A stretch of 64,000 bases of DNA. It comes from Clostridium transplantifaecale. GTDB taxonomy: Bacteria > Bacillota > Clostridia > Lachnospirales > Lachnospiraceae. Positions 17,116 to 25,727 of the stretch are shown here, one piece after another. Each line of letters begins with the position of its first letter. Within the stretch, counting starts at the first letter, position 1. The notes beneath the pieces are model-generated. The model was given only the letters and a program-made list of their open reading frames with translations, ran no database searches and had not been told where the DNA came from. Position numbers and translations under genes: made by a program. The DNA lies in contig NZ_UYZY01000007.1 in the NCBI RefSeq assembly GCF_900626075.1, forward strand, positions 214,834 to 278,833, given 5' to 3'.

Positions 17116-18489
17116 ATGAATAAAAAGGTAGATTTACTCCATGAGCCGATTCTGCCGGCGCTGACGCGGCTGGCAGTGCCGATTATGGCCACGTCGCTGG
17201 TCCAGATGGCTTATAACCTGACGGATATGGCATGGATTGGCAGACTGGGAGCCGGCGCAGTGACGGCCGTAGGAACCGCCGGAATGTACAGCTGGCTTTC
17301 ACAGGGGATTGTGGATCTGGCTAAAATTGGCGGCCAGGTTAAGGTGGCCCATGCGCTGGGCGCCGGTAATGACAAGGAAGCGGCACAGTATGCAAAAGGC
17401 GCCATCCAGATGGGGCTTTTATTCGCCGTGATCTTTGGAATGATATCTCTGTTTGGGGCAAAACATCTGATTGGGTTCTTCGGGCTTAAAGATCCGGCAA
17501 TCATAGCAAATTCGGAGAATTACCTTCGGATTGTCTGCGGCCTGATTATTTTTCCCTATATCAACTCGGTGCTGACCGGTATCCTGACGGCCACCGGTGA
17601 CAGCAAAACACCGTTTAAGGCTAATGTCATCGGTCTGGCGGCCAATATGGTCCTCGACCCTGTCCTGATCTTTGGGATCGGTCCGTTTCCGGTTCTCGGA
17701 GTGGTCGGAGCCGCCATTGCGACGGTGACGGCGCAGATCACGGTTTCTGTCATTTTTATCCTGGCGGTCAGCCGGGATACGGCGCTTTTCAAACAGTTCA
17801 GGCTGTTTTCCAGGACTCCAATCCGGTACATAAAAGAGATTGTGACTATTGGATTCCCGGCATCGATACAGAACCTGATCTATGCGGGAATATCGATGAT
17901 TTTGACGAGGCTGGTGACAAGCTGGGGAGATACGGCGGTGGCGATCCAGAGAGTAGGCGGACAGGTGGAATCCGTCTCCTGGATGGTGGGGGAAGGTTTT
18001 GCAGCCGCCGTCAACTCATTTACCGGGCAGAACTTCGGCGCGGGAATGTTTGACCGCGTTAAGAAAGGTTTCTCGGCAGCGGTAAAAATGATGGGGGTAT
18101 GGGGACTGATGACAACCGCACTGCTGATTTTCATGGCGAGGCCGATTTTTGGAATATTCATCCATGAACCGGAAGTGCTTCAGGCCGGAGTGGAATATCT
18201 TCAAATTCTCGGACTTTCCCAGTTCTTTATGCTGATAGAGGTAACGTCGGTCGGCGCCTTTGCCGGCCTTGGAAAGACTTCCATCCCGTCTGTGTTAAGC
18301 ATTACCCTGACCTCGGCCAGAATCCCGCTGGCGATGCTGTTTTCCGCCATGGGACTTGGCTTAAACGGCATCTGGTGGGCGCTCACCGTATCCAGCGTGG
18401 CAAAGGGAATCATTTTCTACATTGCTTATAAAATAACATTGAAAAAAATGGAAAAAAGGATGGGAATTCCATTACAAAAAACGACGTAA
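17116..18489 (+). CDS. MATE-family multidrug/metabolite efflux protein
   Basis: 457 residues from ATG 17116, after GAGGGAAAAAAG. About twelve hydrophobic segments in two similar halves; the N-terminal half opens LTRLAVPIMATSLVQMAYNLTDMAWIG and the second half VTIGFPASIQNLIYAG, the MATE duplication. Members export cationic compounds by Na+ or H+ antiport across the plasma membrane; the substrate is unknown. A perfect inverted repeat lies in its leader. Confidence 0.92.
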   Translation: MNKKVDLLHEPILPALTRLAVPIMATSLVQMAYNLTDMAWIGRLGAGAVTAVGTAGMYSWLSQGIVDLAKIGGQVKVAHALGAGNDKEAAQYAKGAIQMGLLFAVIFGMISLFGAKHLIGFFGLKDPAIIANSENYLRIVCGLIIFPYINSVLTGILTATGDSKTPFKANVIGLAANMVLDPVLIFGIGPFPVLGVVGAAIATVTAQITVSVIFILAVSRDTALFKQFRLFSRTPIRYIKEIVTIGFPASIQNLIYAGISMILTRLVTSWGDTAVAIQRVGGQVESVSWMVGEGFAAAVNSFTGQNFGAGMFDRVKKGFSAAVKMMGVWGLMTTALLIFMARPIFGIFIHEPEVLQAGVEYLQILGLSQFFMLIEVTSVGAFAGLGKTSIPSVLSITLTSARIPLAMLFSAMGLGLNGIWWALTVSSVAKGIIFYIAYKITLKKMEKRMGIPLQKTT

Positions 18490-18635
18490 AACTTCAAAAA
18501 ACGGCTGGTGTTTTTGTGAAAAGTTTTCTCGAAAAAACTATAGACGAATTAAAAGATACGTGAGATAATAGGAACAAGTATGATGTGATAAAATTAACAA
18601 AGTACTAACACATTCATTTTGAAAGGAGTCTTAAA

Positions 18636-19328
18636 ATGATTTATTCACACGAAGTTGAAAGTATGTGTCCAGTAGCGCAGGGCGTTAATCACGGCTGTGC
18701 TCCGATTCCGGAAGAAGCAAAATGGGTAAAATCCAGAGAGGTGAAAGATATCTCCGGTTTAACTCACGGCGTGGGCTGGTGTGCTCCCCAGCAGGGCGCC
18801 TGTAAGCTGACTCTGAATGTAAAAGAGGGAATCATTCAGGAAGCTTTAGTAGAGACAATCGGATGCTCAGGTATGACACACTCCGCAGCCATGGCAGCAG
18901 AAATTCTCCCGGGAAGAACCGTTCTGGAGGCGCTGAACACCGACCTTGTCTGTGATGCAATTAATACGGCAATGAGAGAGCTTTTTCTTCAGATCGCATA
19001 CGGAAGAACACAGAGTGCATTCTCAGAGGATGGTCTTCCAATCGGTGCAGGTCTTGAGGATCTGGGCAAGGGACTTCGTTCTCAGGTTGGTACAATGTAT
19101 GGAACATTAAAGAAAGGTCCGCGTTACCTGGAGATGGCGGAAGGCTATGTAACAGGAATCGCTCTTGATGACGAGAATCAGATCATCGGTTACCAGTTCG
19201 TAAACTTTGGCAAGATGACGGATTTCATTAAGAAGGGCGACGATCCGGCTACTGCATATGAGAAATCCAAAGGCCAGTACGGCCGTGTGGACGACGCTGT
19301 GAAGATTATCGATCCGAGACAGGAATAA
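18636..19328 (+). CDS. Iron-sulfur scaffold-like protein of the GGGtGRT pair
   Basis: 230 residues. The middle resembles the NifU/IscU N-terminal scaffold (VETIGCSGMTHSAAMAAEIL PGRTVLEAL arrangement) with conserved Cys at CPVAQGVNHGC, GWCAPQQGACK and GCSGM. AAAGGAG lies before the ATG. It always seems to travel with the next gene in Clostridia (known association), suggesting a dedicated Fe-S or metal-cofactor function. The spacing to the partner is 83 bases, with AAGGAGG at the partner. Exact biochemistry unknown. Confidence 0.8.
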   Translation: MIYSHEVESMCPVAQGVNHGCAPIPEEAKWVKSREVKDISGLTHGVGWCAPQQGACKLTLNVKEGIIQEALVETIGCSGMTHSAAMAAEILPGRTVLEALNTDLVCDAINTAMRELFLQIAYGRTQSAFSEDGLPIGAGLEDLGKGLRSQVGTMYGTLKKGPRYLEMAEGYVTGIALDDENQIIGYQFVNFGKMTDFIKKGDDPATAYEKSKGQYGRVDDAVKIIDPRQE

Positions 19329-19411
19329 TCGGTTATCATTACGGAGCAGTAAAGGTATTACATAGACAAAGACTTAATAGCAGGTAAAATATTAAGGAGG
19401 ATCATAGAGTT

Positions 19412-20422
19412 ATGGCATTATTTGAATCATATGAGAGACGAATTGACAAAATCAATTCCGTATTAAACAGCTATGGCATCGCTTCCATTGAAGAGGCCGA
19501 GAAAATCACGAAAGATGCTGGACTGAACGTATATGACCAGGTGAAGAAAATTCAGCCTATCTGCTTTGAGAACGCAGGCTGGGCTTACACAGTAGGCGCT
19601 GCTATTGCCATCAAAAAAGGATGCAGAAGAGCGGCAGACGCAGCGGCGGCAATCGGTGAGGGACTTCAGTCCTTCTGTATCCCGGGCTCCGTTGCCGACC
19701 AGCGTAAAGTTGGTTTAGGCCACGGCAACCTTGGCAAGATGCTTCTGGAAGAAGAGACCGACTGTTTCTGTTTCCTAGCAGGCCATGAGTCCTTTGCAGC
19801 CGCAGAGGGCGCTATCGGTATTGCCGAGAAGGCCAACAAAGTACGTCAGAAACCGCTCCGTGTCATCTTAAACGGACTTGGCAAAGACGCAGCCCAGATC
19901 ATTTCCCGTATCAACGGCTTTACTTATGTTGAGACGGAGATGGACTACTATACGGGCGAAGTGAAAGAGCTGTGGAGAAAATCCTACTCCGAAGGCTTGA
20001 GAGCGAAAGTTAACTGTTACGGCGCAAATGACGTAACAGAAGGCGTTGCCATCATGTGGAAAGAGGGCGTAGACGTTTCCATCACCGGAAACTCCACCAA
20101 CCCGACAAGATTCCAGCATCCGGTGGCAGGTACTTACAAGAAAGAATGTATTGAAAAAGGTAAAAAATACTTTTCCGTTGCATCCGGCGGCGGTACAGGC
20201 CGTACCCTTCATCCGGACAACATGGCGGCAGGTCCTGCTTCCTACGGTATGACGGATACACTGGGCCGTATGCACTCCGACGCTCAGTTCGCAGGTTCCT
20301 CCTCCGTTCCGGCTCACGTTGAGATGATGGGTCTGATCGGCGCAGGCAATAACCCGATGGTCGGAATGACGGTAGCCGTTGCAGTCAGTGTGCAGGAAGC
20401 TTCTGAGGCTGGAAAGTTCTAA
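19412..20422 (+). CDS. GGGtGRT protein (conserved, uncharacterised)
   Basis: 336 residues with the family-naming motif ASGGGTGRTLHPDNMAAGP (about residues 258-276), followed by MTDTLGRMHSDAQFAGSSSV. Other conserved cysteines are at IQPICFENAGW and LEEETDCFCFLAGHE. There is no signal peptide or membrane segment, so it is cytosolic. Codon use is strongly biased, as in highly expressed genes. Function is not established; the link with the Fe-S scaffold-like neighbour suggests a cofactor-dependent enzyme or maturation factor. Confidence 0.9.
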   Translation: MALFESYERRIDKINSVLNSYGIASIEEAEKITKDAGLNVYDQVKKIQPICFENAGWAYTVGAAIAIKKGCRRAADAAAAIGEGLQSFCIPGSVADQRKVGLGHGNLGKMLLEEETDCFCFLAGHESFAAAEGAIGIAEKANKVRQKPLRVILNGLGKDAAQIISRINGFTYVETEMDYYTGEVKELWRKSYSEGLRAKVNCYGANDVTEGVAIMWKEGVDVSITGNSTNPTRFQHPVAGTYKKECIEKGKKYFSVASGGGTGRTLHPDNMAAGPASYGMTDTLGRMHSDAQFAGSSSVPAHVEMMGLIGAGNNPMVGMTVAVAVSVQEASEAGKF

Positions 20423-20566
20423 GGGAATGAAACGGTAGAAGAAAGCAGTTGCGCCCATTAAGTGCAAAGTAACAAATATTTATTTGGTCTTCTGATAATA
20501 TTCAGAAAGGAACAGATGGAGTTTAACTGGATCGAATCAGACTAAAATCTGAATATCCTTAAAGTT

Positions 20567-20618
20567 AAGAAAAAGCCTATGATATATGTGGAATCATAAT
20601 TCATAGGCTTTTTCTTAT
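20567..20618. terminator. Strong bidirectional Rho-independent terminator
   Basis: AAGAAAAAGCCTATGA (20567-20582) pairs perfectly over 16 bp with TCATAGGCTTTTTCTT (20601-20616), between convergent genes. Confidence 0.88.
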
Positions 20619-20626
20619 TCCGGTGC

Positions 20627-21052
20627 TTATTTTAAATTCCCGTCGCCGCCCATCAGTTCCGTCATTTCCTCAATCCTCTCAAGGGGAAACGGTGGAAGAG
20701 CGGCCGGTTTCATTGCAATAGACATCAGTTTCATAGGATTGTCGTCGGCCGCTATGCGGTTCGATGAAAGCTGCCCGCATCTGCGGCAGCGGTGAATAAT
20801 GGCCCATTCGCCATTTTTCCGCACCCAGACTGCTATCGGATCCATAATGCCTCCGCAGTCTGATTCGCGGTCGCCTGGTTCGAGGTCCACGTGAAGACTG
20901 CACAGGCAGTTAGGGCAGTGGTTGCGGTGATCGCTCCCTGCGCCTGCTGCCATGACGGGTCTGTCACAGACCTTGCAGGTAAAGCTGTCGTTACAGGCGT
21001 GGGATTTGTAATATCCTTTTTCATATTGTTTTCGTTTATTTTCTCTGTTCAT
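20627..21052 (-). CDS. RNHCP-domain protein
   Basis: 141 residues with the domain-naming string RNHCPNCLCSLHVD (about 43-56), an N-terminal CKVCDRPV pair and a later HRCRRCGQLSSNRIAADDNP. This gives three Cys-pair knuckles, consistent with zinc binding. The family is widespread in Firmicutes; its role is unknown, with nucleic-acid or ribosome binding plausible. GGAGG precedes the ATG at 21052. Confidence 0.88.
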   Translation of the reverse strand: MNRENKRKQYEKGYYKSHACNDSFTCKVCDRPVMAAGAGSDHRNHCPNCLCSLHVDLEPGDRESDCGGIMDPIAVWVRKNGEWAIIHRCRRCGQLSSNRIAADDNPMKLMSIAMKPAALPPFPLERIEEMTELMGGDGNLK

Positions 21053-21217
21053 AAGATTATATCCTCCAAAAAGCGGTTATCAGATTCCTTTTTGGGAGGC
21101 CTGTCGGAACTTGTTTTCATGCAAACCTCCCGGTCAGCGCACAATACTCCGGCTGCTATATTTTTTCATAAAAATTCTCCTGTTTTCTTTTATTTAATCA
21201 CAACTTTTGTTGGATGT

Positions 21218-21844
21218 TTACGGTTCTTCGGCAGCATATTTTCCGGTAAAACAATCAATATGTGCCAGAAAAAGATTATTTATCTTCTTTTTTTCTTCTT
21301 TGTCCGGCGCTGCGTCCGAAAGACTTAAAAGCAGATAGAACGGGGCAAAGAATTCAACGGCCATTTGCCGGGGACTTCCGCTGCGCAGGGTTCCCTGTTC
21401 CATCATTTCATGAAACAAAGCCTCCACAAAGGAAACCGGTCCTCCGGTTAAAACCTTTTGATATAATTTCGTCATTTCAGGGTTCCTGTACTGTTCCAGA
21501 GTCAGCATTTTTCGGAAATTGCAGGCGGTTTCATCTTCCGTCCAGTAATAAAACTGAGATACCATGTATGCTTTCACACTTTCCACGGAAGCACTCTGAA
21601 AAACCGGAACCTCATTAACCTTTTGTTCCGGCATGCCGGCCTCTTTGGAACGCTCGATATCCAACCGGCATAAGCGCTCAAAAATACTGTCGAAAATGGC
21701 GCGCTTATTCTTGTAGTGCTTATACAATGCGCCTTTTGTCATACCCAGTTCCCCTGCAATTTTACTGACGGAAACCGCCTCATACCCGTCTTGTGCAAAC
21801 AGACGGAGAGATGTCATCAGAATATTTTCCTTTGTGTCGGTCAT
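21218..21844 (-). CDS. TetR-family transcriptional regulator
   Basis: 208 residues from ATG 21844, preferred to TTG 21850 because GGGAGG is correctly spaced. The N-terminal HTH is ILMTSLRLFAQDGYEAVSVSKIAGELGMTKGALYKHYKNK. The C-terminal ligand domain has the typical AYMVSQFYYWTEDETACNFRKML segment. Two near-identical 17-bp operator copies lie just upstream, which suggests self-repression. No efflux gene is adjacent. Ligand unknown. Confidence 0.92.
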   Translation of the reverse strand: MTDTKENILMTSLRLFAQDGYEAVSVSKIAGELGMTKGALYKHYKNKRAIFDSIFERLCRLDIERSKEAGMPEQKVNEVPVFQSASVESVKAYMVSQFYYWTEDETACNFRKMLTLEQYRNPEMTKLYQKVLTGGPVSFVEALFHEMMEQGTLRSGSPRQMAVEFFAPFYLLLSLSDAAPDKEEKKKINNLFLAHIDCFTGKYAAEEP

Positions 21845-21863
21845 ACCCAATGCCTCCCTTGAT

Positions 21864-21915
21864 GTGAACGATCGTTTACTGCTTATGATTGTATTATAGT
21901 GAACGTTCGTTTACT
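21864..21915. promoter_or_regulatory. Tandem TetR-type operators
   Basis: GTGAACGATCGTTTACT (21864-21880) and GTGAACGTTCGTTTACT (21899-21915) differ at one base, sit 35 bases apart and are each near palindromic around GAACGNTCGTTT. They lie directly upstream of the TetR start. Confidence 0.75.
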
Positions 21916-21978
21916 TGTCAATGGCTTTCTAAATTAAGTTGCGGAAGAAGAGAAGACGAAAACCACGAAAGAGCATGC

Positions 21979-22014
21979 TTGACAAAACGGATGCAATATG
22001 TAACAATAGTTACA
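21979..22014 (+). promoter_or_regulatory. Promoter with Crp/Fnr-type palindrome overlapping the -10
   Basis: TTGACA at 21979-21984; TGTAACAATAGTTACA at 21999-22014 covers the -10 position. It has the same consensus as 1921, 27887 and 28768. Its location on the promoter suggests repression. Confidence 0.5.
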
Positions 22015-22059
22015 TAACGTATGTGTCATAACGAAATTTTTAAAGAAAGGTGTACCCAT

Positions 22060-22644
22060 ATGCCGCCTACAGCGAAAATAACAAAAGAAATGATATTAAA
22101 TACGGTTTTAGACATAACAAGAGAAACCGGATTTGAAACTGTCAATGCGAGAAGTATTGCAGGAAAACTGAAATGTTCTACACGCCCTATTTTTACGTGT
22201 TATGAGAATATGGAGGAGCTGAAACAGGAATTCCTCGACTATGCGTATGAATTTTACAGTCGGTATGTCATTCATTACAGTAATTCCGCGGGTGTCAGTC
22301 CTATTTTAGTTCTGCCCCTTTCTTATATTGAATTTGCACGGGAGGAGACGCATTTATTCAAGCTCCTTTTTATAAATGATATGGATTTAAAAATGGAGAA
22401 GGCGAAGGATTTCTATAACGAGGCGGATAATGAAAAGAGGGCGGCGGTTTTTTCAGAACAGATTGGGATAGAGTTGGAGCGCGGAAAGGTAATTTTCCTG
22501 GATTTGTTTCTCTATACCCATGGCATAGCGGTTTTAACAGCGACGAAAAAAATGTCGTTGGATCGAAACAGCGCCGAAAAAATGTTGGTAAATGTATTGT
22601 CAGCTGTTATCAGGCAGGAAAAGCCGGATTGGAATATCATATGA
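22060..22644 (+). CDS. TetR-like transcriptional regulator
   Basis: 194 residues from ATG 22060, with AAAGG upstream. The HTH is EMILNTVLDITRETGFETVNARSIAGKLKCSTRPIFTCYENM, a variant with RPIFTCY in place of the usual YxHF. The C-terminal half is all-helical (ILVLPLSYIEFAREETHLFKLLF), matching the TetR subgroup with a WHG-like ligand domain. It is translationally coupled (ATGA overlap) to the downstream methyltransferase, its probable partner. Confidence 0.82.
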   Translation: MPPTAKITKEMILNTVLDITRETGFETVNARSIAGKLKCSTRPIFTCYENMEELKQEFLDYAYEFYSRYVIHYSNSAGVSPILVLPLSYIEFAREETHLFKLLFINDMDLKMEKAKDFYNEADNEKRAAVFSEQIGIELERGKVIFLDLFLYTHGIAVLTATKKMSLDRNSAEKMLVNVLSAVIRQEKPDWNII

Positions 22645-23432
22645 GAACGAATCAATATGTAATTGACTTTTACAATCACTACGACGAGGACAGGCGGCTT
22701 AAGTTAAAGCATGGGACCGTCGAATTTCTTACAACAATGCGCTATATAGAGAAATACTTAAAACCGGGTGACCGCGTCCTTGAAGTCGGTGCGGGTACCG
22801 GCCGGTATTCCCATGCGCTGGCACGGCGGGGATATGATGTCGACGCAGTGGAGCTGGTTGAACATAATATAGAGGTTTTCCGCCAAAATACCATGCCGGA
22901 TGAAAACATATCGGTAAGCCAGGGGAATGCCCTGGATTTATCTGCTTTCCCGGATAATAGATATGACATTACACTGTTATTAGGTCCTCTGTATCACCTC
23001 TACAAAAGAGAAGATAAACTGCAGGCGCTTCGCGAGGCAGTCCGGGTCACAAAGCAGGGAGGCATTATATTTGCCGCCTATGTGATATCCGACGGCTGTC
23101 TCCTTGATGAAGGATTCAACCGGGGTAATATCAGCGTTGCCGATTATATCAGCCGGGGATTGCTGGATTCCCGGACATTTGCCGCAAAGTCGGAACCCAG
23201 GGATTTGTTTGAACTTGTCCGCAGGGAAGAGATCGATGATTTGATGGCTGAATTGCCGGTGACAAGGCTTCATTACGTTGCGGCCGACGGCTGCGCCTTA
23301 TTGATGCGGGAAGCGGTGGATGCGATGGATAACGAAACATTCCGGTTATATTTGAATTATCATTTTGCCACCTGCGAACGCGAAGATATGGTGGGTATTA
23401 CGAGCCATGCGGTCGACGTGTTACGCAAATAG
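22641..23432 (+). CDS. Class I SAM-dependent methyltransferase
   Basis: 263 residues from ATG 22641, whose ATGA overlaps the stop of the regulator; an in-frame TTG at 22629 is the alternative. Motif I is RVLEVGAGTGRYSHALARRGYDV, followed by VELVEHNIEVF, QGNALDLSAFPDNRYDITLLLGPLYHL and VRVTKQGGIIFAAYV, a complete methyltransferase core. Substrate unknown; coupling with a TetR protein suggests inducible use, such as detoxification or resistance. Confidence 0.88.
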   Translation: MRTNQYVIDFYNHYDEDRRLKLKHGTVEFLTTMRYIEKYLKPGDRVLEVGAGTGRYSHALARRGYDVDAVELVEHNIEVFRQNTMPDENISVSQGNALDLSAFPDNRYDITLLLGPLYHLYKREDKLQALREAVRVTKQGGIIFAAYVISDGCLLDEGFNRGNISVADYISRGLLDSRTFAAKSEPRDLFELVRREEIDDLMAELPVTRLHYVAADGCALLMREAVDAMDNETFRLYLNYHFATCEREDMVGITSHAVDVLRK

Positions 23433-23559
23433 GCATGTTTATGACGAGGTATTTCGTCGGAAAAAGCTCCGGGGAGATTTGACTTCCGGGAGCTTTTTGA
23501 ATGCATTTGACAGAAACGGTGTGACAGGAGGGAAAATCCGTGGCGGTTTTCCGACCTGA

Positions 23560-24030
23560 TTATTTTTCGGTACCAGGGGCCGATAAAATCCTCTTATCGA
23601 GTTTCGACCTGAAATACCACCCTGTAAATATCATCAGGAGCCCTGTGACAGTAACGACGGTTCTTCCCAGACCATTGGCAGACGACAGGGCGGACAGAAG
23701 CAGACCGGTTCCGCCGCCGCTTAAAAAATCACTTATTCTTTTTTCCTTCAACATCTGGGCTTCCCTGTTTAAAACGGAGATGACATTGTTGTCGGCATGC
23801 TCCCGGAACGATTCACTGCTGATCCGTTCCCCGCTTATAAATTCATTTACGCCGATGTCCAGTTCCGTGCACAATGACTGAATTGTCGATAAGTCAGGCA
23901 TATAATTGCCTGTTTCCCACCGGGAAACGGTCTTATTGGTAACGCCGAGTTTTTCTGCGAGTTCTGCCTGAGTCATTCCTTTTTCCCTGCGGACCTCCGA
24001 TATAAAATTTCCGATTTTCTTCTGGTTCAT
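23560..24030 (-). CDS. XRE-family regulator with a C-terminal membrane segment
   Basis: 156 residues. HTH_3 domain at 5-60 (MTQAELAEKLGVTNKTVSRWETGNYMPDL), then a linker and two hydrophobic stretches at about 110-145 (GTGLLLSALSS, VVTVTGLLMIFTGWYF). Membrane-anchored XRE regulators of this size occur widely in Clostridia. Targets and signal are unknown. It is the only gene in its unit. Confidence 0.87.
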   Translation of the reverse strand: MNQKKIGNFISEVRREKGMTQAELAEKLGVTNKTVSRWETGNYMPDLSTIQSLCTELDIGVNEFISGERISSESFREHADNNVISVLNREAQMLKEKRISDFLSGGGTGLLLSALSSANGLGRTVVTVTGLLMIFTGWYFRSKLDKRILSAPGTEK

Positions 24031-24125
24031 TCAAATCACCACCCTGTTTTTAATAAGAGAATACCATAGAAACGCTGTTTTGTATTCCCCATGAAAAGCG
24101 AATGGATATAAAAGGCGCTGTATTG

Positions 24126-24152
24126 TTACCGTTTACGCGGTATTTGGTAAAC
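24126..24152. repeat. Short palindrome of the GTTACNGTTCAC family
   Basis: TTACCGTTTAC...GTAAAC: GTTTAC (24131-24136) pairs with GTAAAC (24147-24152), and TTACC with GGTAA. It touches the stop codon of the gltS remnant. Confidence 0.4.
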
Positions 24153-24367
24153 TAGCAGAGCACGTTGATGCACCAGATGACAAAGGGCTGATAAAATACG
24201 TCGATCAGGAATGCTCCGACAACAGGCGCCGGAATATAGAATTTCTCCAGAAAATATACCCTCCCTTTAATCCAGTAACCAATCAGCAGCAAGATAGCGC
24301 CCAGCGTCATGGTGCCAATACTGTCAAATGACAATGTAAAAACAGAATCCACAATTTGTGCCCCCAT
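24152..24367 (-). pseudogene. Truncated gltS (sodium/glutamate symporter) remnant
   Basis: 71 residues. The N-terminal part MTLGAILLLIGYWIKGRVYFLEKFYIPAPVVGAFL matches the start of GltS-family symporters, which are normally about 400 residues. After PVVG the sequence diverges and stops. The start codon and AAAGGAGG ribosome site are intact, so a short membrane peptide may still be made. No further GltS sequence is seen downstream. A gene decay product ending in a palindromic repeat is the simplest reading. Confidence 0.65.
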
Positions 24368-24562
24368 ATGTTTCCTCCTTTATTTCTGCCGTGCCTGGCA
24401 TATTCCCGGACTTCCGGGATAATTATATGGATCTTATTAGGCTGCGGAGGAAACTAGCGGAAATAATCCGTGAATATGGTCTGTTTTTAACTGCCGGTGC
24501 GGGAGATGAAGTTATCCATTTTCAGAGGGAATTTTAGCCTTTTTGTCCTTTTGGTATTAACC

Positions 24563-24592
24563 TTGACATGACGTTGTCATGGTTAGTACAAT
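24563..24592 (+). promoter_or_regulatory. Strong promoter with embedded operator palindrome
   Basis: TTGACA (24563-24568), 18-base spacer, TACAAT (24587-24592). CATGACGTTGTCATG (24567-24581) is a 6+6 palindrome within the spacer. The gap 24368-24809 (442 bases) holds this promoter and the tandem repeat below. It drives the WYL regulator and the uracil-DNA-glycosylase-like gene; self-repression is likely. Confidence 0.7.
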
Positions 24593-24708
24593 ATAATAAA
24601 CTTGTGGGAGCAGAAACCGGTAAGTGGGAATGACTTGTGAAAACAAGGGAATTGGGTGAGGCGGAAAGCGTCAGGAACCGATGGGCTGCAAAGGCAGATA
24701 AACTGCCG

Positions 24709-24804
24709 GGAACTACAGGAGCCTGGAACTATAGGAGCCGGAAACTACAGGAGCCGGAAACTGAATAAGAGAGAAACTGTATAAGACAGAAACTGCGGGA
24801 GGTG
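24709..24804 (+). repeat. Six tandem 16-bp units in the leader of the WYL regulator
   Basis: Units of exactly 16 bases begin at 24709, 24725, 24741, 24757, 24773 and 24789, each starting GGAACT or GAAACT; the first three read GRAACTAYAGGAGCCK. Every early unit contains AGGAG, and the last ends GGGAGGTG, which is the ribosome site of the TTG start at 24810. No spacers, so it is not CRISPR. Confidence 0.8.
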
Positions 24805-24809
24805 TAAGA

Positions 24810-25727
24810 TTGCAGGAGAGAAGACTGTTTCAAATACTGTATTACCTGCTGGAGCGGGGACATGCCACGGCGCCCGAATTAGCGGAGAAATTTGAAGTGT
24901 CCGTCCGTACAATCTATCGGGATATTGATGTTCTCAGCGGCGTGGGCATCCCCGTCTACGTGACGGCCGGAAGAAGCGGAGGCATACGGTTTCTGGACGG
25001 TTATGTACTTGATAAATCCCTCTTTTCAGACAGTGAGAAGCAGGCGATTTTATCCGGCCTGCAAAGTCTTTCTGCGGTACAAAACCCGGAGGAAGACGCG
25101 ATCCTCCGGAAACTGGGCGCGGTCTTCCAAACCACGCTCACCGACTGGATCAGCGTTGATTTTTCCCGCTGGGGCAGCGCAGCGGAAAAAGAGGACAGGC
25201 TGTATCGTGAGATAAAGCAGGCGATATTTGAAAGCCGCCAAATTATTTTTGACTATTATAGTTCGAACGGGGAACATACCAGGCGGGATGTACATCCCGG
25301 TAAACTGGTTTACAGAGACAGGGCATGGTATCTGTACGGTTTCTGTCTTTCGCGGAACGATTACAGACTGTTCCGCCTTACCCGGATAAAAAATCTGTCC
25401 CTGACAGAGCAGCATTTTACACGCAGTATGGAAAAAGGCAGAATGGTCTTTCCTAAAGTGCAGGATATGGGGGAGCCTGTCGAGCTGGAATTGGAATGTT
25501 CCCTGGAAACAGGATATAAGTTATTCGATCTATTAGAAGACAGTGCCATAAGAAAAAAGGATGACAGCTATCTGGTAAAGCTTACGCTCCCGGAAAATGA
25601 ATGGCTTTATGACTTCCTTCTGTCTTTTGGCAGCAGAGTCACGGTGCTCCGTCCGGAGTCCGTGCGCCGCAGGCTGACAGAGCGGTGTGAAGCCGCGCTG
25701 AATCACCACAAAGGAGTGAAACAATGA
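24810..25727 (+). CDS. WYL-domain (YafY/DeoR-like) transcriptional regulator
   Basis: 305 residues from a TTG start at 24810 chosen by the GGGAGG at 24797-24802. The N-terminal HTH_11 is RLFQILYYLLERGHATAPELAEKFEVSVRTIYRDIDVLSG. The middle is a WYL domain (about 135-215; RQIIFDYYSSNGEHTRRDVHPGKLVYRDRAWYLYGFCLSRNDYRLFRLTRI), then a C-terminal WCX-like extension. WYL domains bind small ligands or nucleic acids. The stop overlaps the next ATG (ATGA), so the two genes are coupled. Confidence 0.92.
   Translation: MQERRLFQILYYLLERGHATAPELAEKFEVSVRTIYRDIDVLSGVGIPVYVTAGRSGGIRFLDGYVLDKSLFSDSEKQAILSGLQSLSAVQNPEEDAILRKLGAVFQTTLTDWISVDFSRWGSAAEKEDRLYREIKQAIFESRQIIFDYYSSNGEHTRRDVHPGKLVYRDRAWYLYGFCLSRNDYRLFRLTRIKNLSLTEQHFTRSMEKGRMVFPKVQDMGEPVELELECSLETGYKLFDLLEDSAIRKKDDSYLVKLTLPENEWLYDFLLSFGSRVTVLRPESVRRRLTERCEAALNHHKGVKQ

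Noticed and set aside
24709..24804. CRISPR-like array
   Set aside because: Units are 16 bp, directly adjacent with no spacers; it is a simple tandem repeat.
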